The position numbers and the translations under genes were made by a program. The notes under the pieces were generated by a model that was not told the DNA's origin, searched no databases, and was given only the letters and a program-made list of their open reading frames with translations. Shown one piece after another: positions 5,243 to 5,250 of a DNA stretch of 5,250 nt; within the stretch, counting starts at the first letter, position 1; the number at the start of each line of letters is the position of its first letter. This DNA is from Deltaproteobacteria bacterium (GTDB lineage Bacteria > Desulfobacterota > Desulfobacteria > Desulfobacterales > ETH-SRB1). The DNA lies in the NCBI GenBank assembly GCA_030611115.1, contig JAUWQK010000115.1, forward strand, positions 1-5,250, written 5' to 3'.

Positions 5243-5250
5243 GATTAAGG

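Overview
The window reads as part of a chromosome from an anaerobic bacterium, most likely a Desulfobacterota (deltaproteobacterial, sulfate-reducer-like) lineage. This is inferred from the gene content (molybdopterin formate dehydrogenase, a radical SAM protein, a ferredoxin-linked 2-oxoacid oxidoreductase), the moderate-to-low GC, and the 7-bp-period repeats between genes. No marker gene fixes the taxon. All recognisable genes lie on the + strand.

Layout: (1) 1-972 is the C-terminal 323 residues of a formate dehydrogenase-type molybdopterin oxidoreductase whose start lies before the window. (2) 973-1295 has no gene. It holds heptamer repeat arrays (GGTTCAN units) that share a 15-bp cap near GTAACTACTCAGGTT, a 101-bp element with perfect 11-bp inverted ends, a GC-rich hairpin and a near-consensus sigma-54-like site. 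(3) 1296-2450 is a radical SAM protein with a CX4CX2C cluster motif and no assigned function. (4) 2451-2724 is AT-rich with small inverted repeats and no supportable gene. (5) 2725-5125 is a kor cluster: a small 2x[4Fe-4S] ferredoxin subunit (korD-like), korA (alpha) and korB (beta) of 2-oxoglutarate:ferredoxin oxidoreductase. The gamma subunit is not in the window and would be expected just downstream. (6) 5113-5250 holds more heptamer arrays, another copy of the 15-bp cap and two short palindromes.

The enzymes share an iron-sulfur and low-potential electron theme. KorAB with KorD would interconvert 2-oxoglutarate + CoA with succinyl-CoA + CO2 using ferredoxin, and the formate dehydrogenase would interconvert formate and CO2. 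Placing them in one pathway is inference; the sequence only shows proximity and shared orientation.

The least ordinary content is intergenic. Two unrelated heptamer families (GGTTCAN and TTAGCNN) both keep a strict 7-nt period, both occur as inverted arrays, and sit at gene boundaries. One runs into the last codons of korB. The other forms a long stem followed by six Ts between korD and korA. I found no CRISPR array, tRNA, rRNA or transposase gene, and no convincing evidence of a wholly new system.
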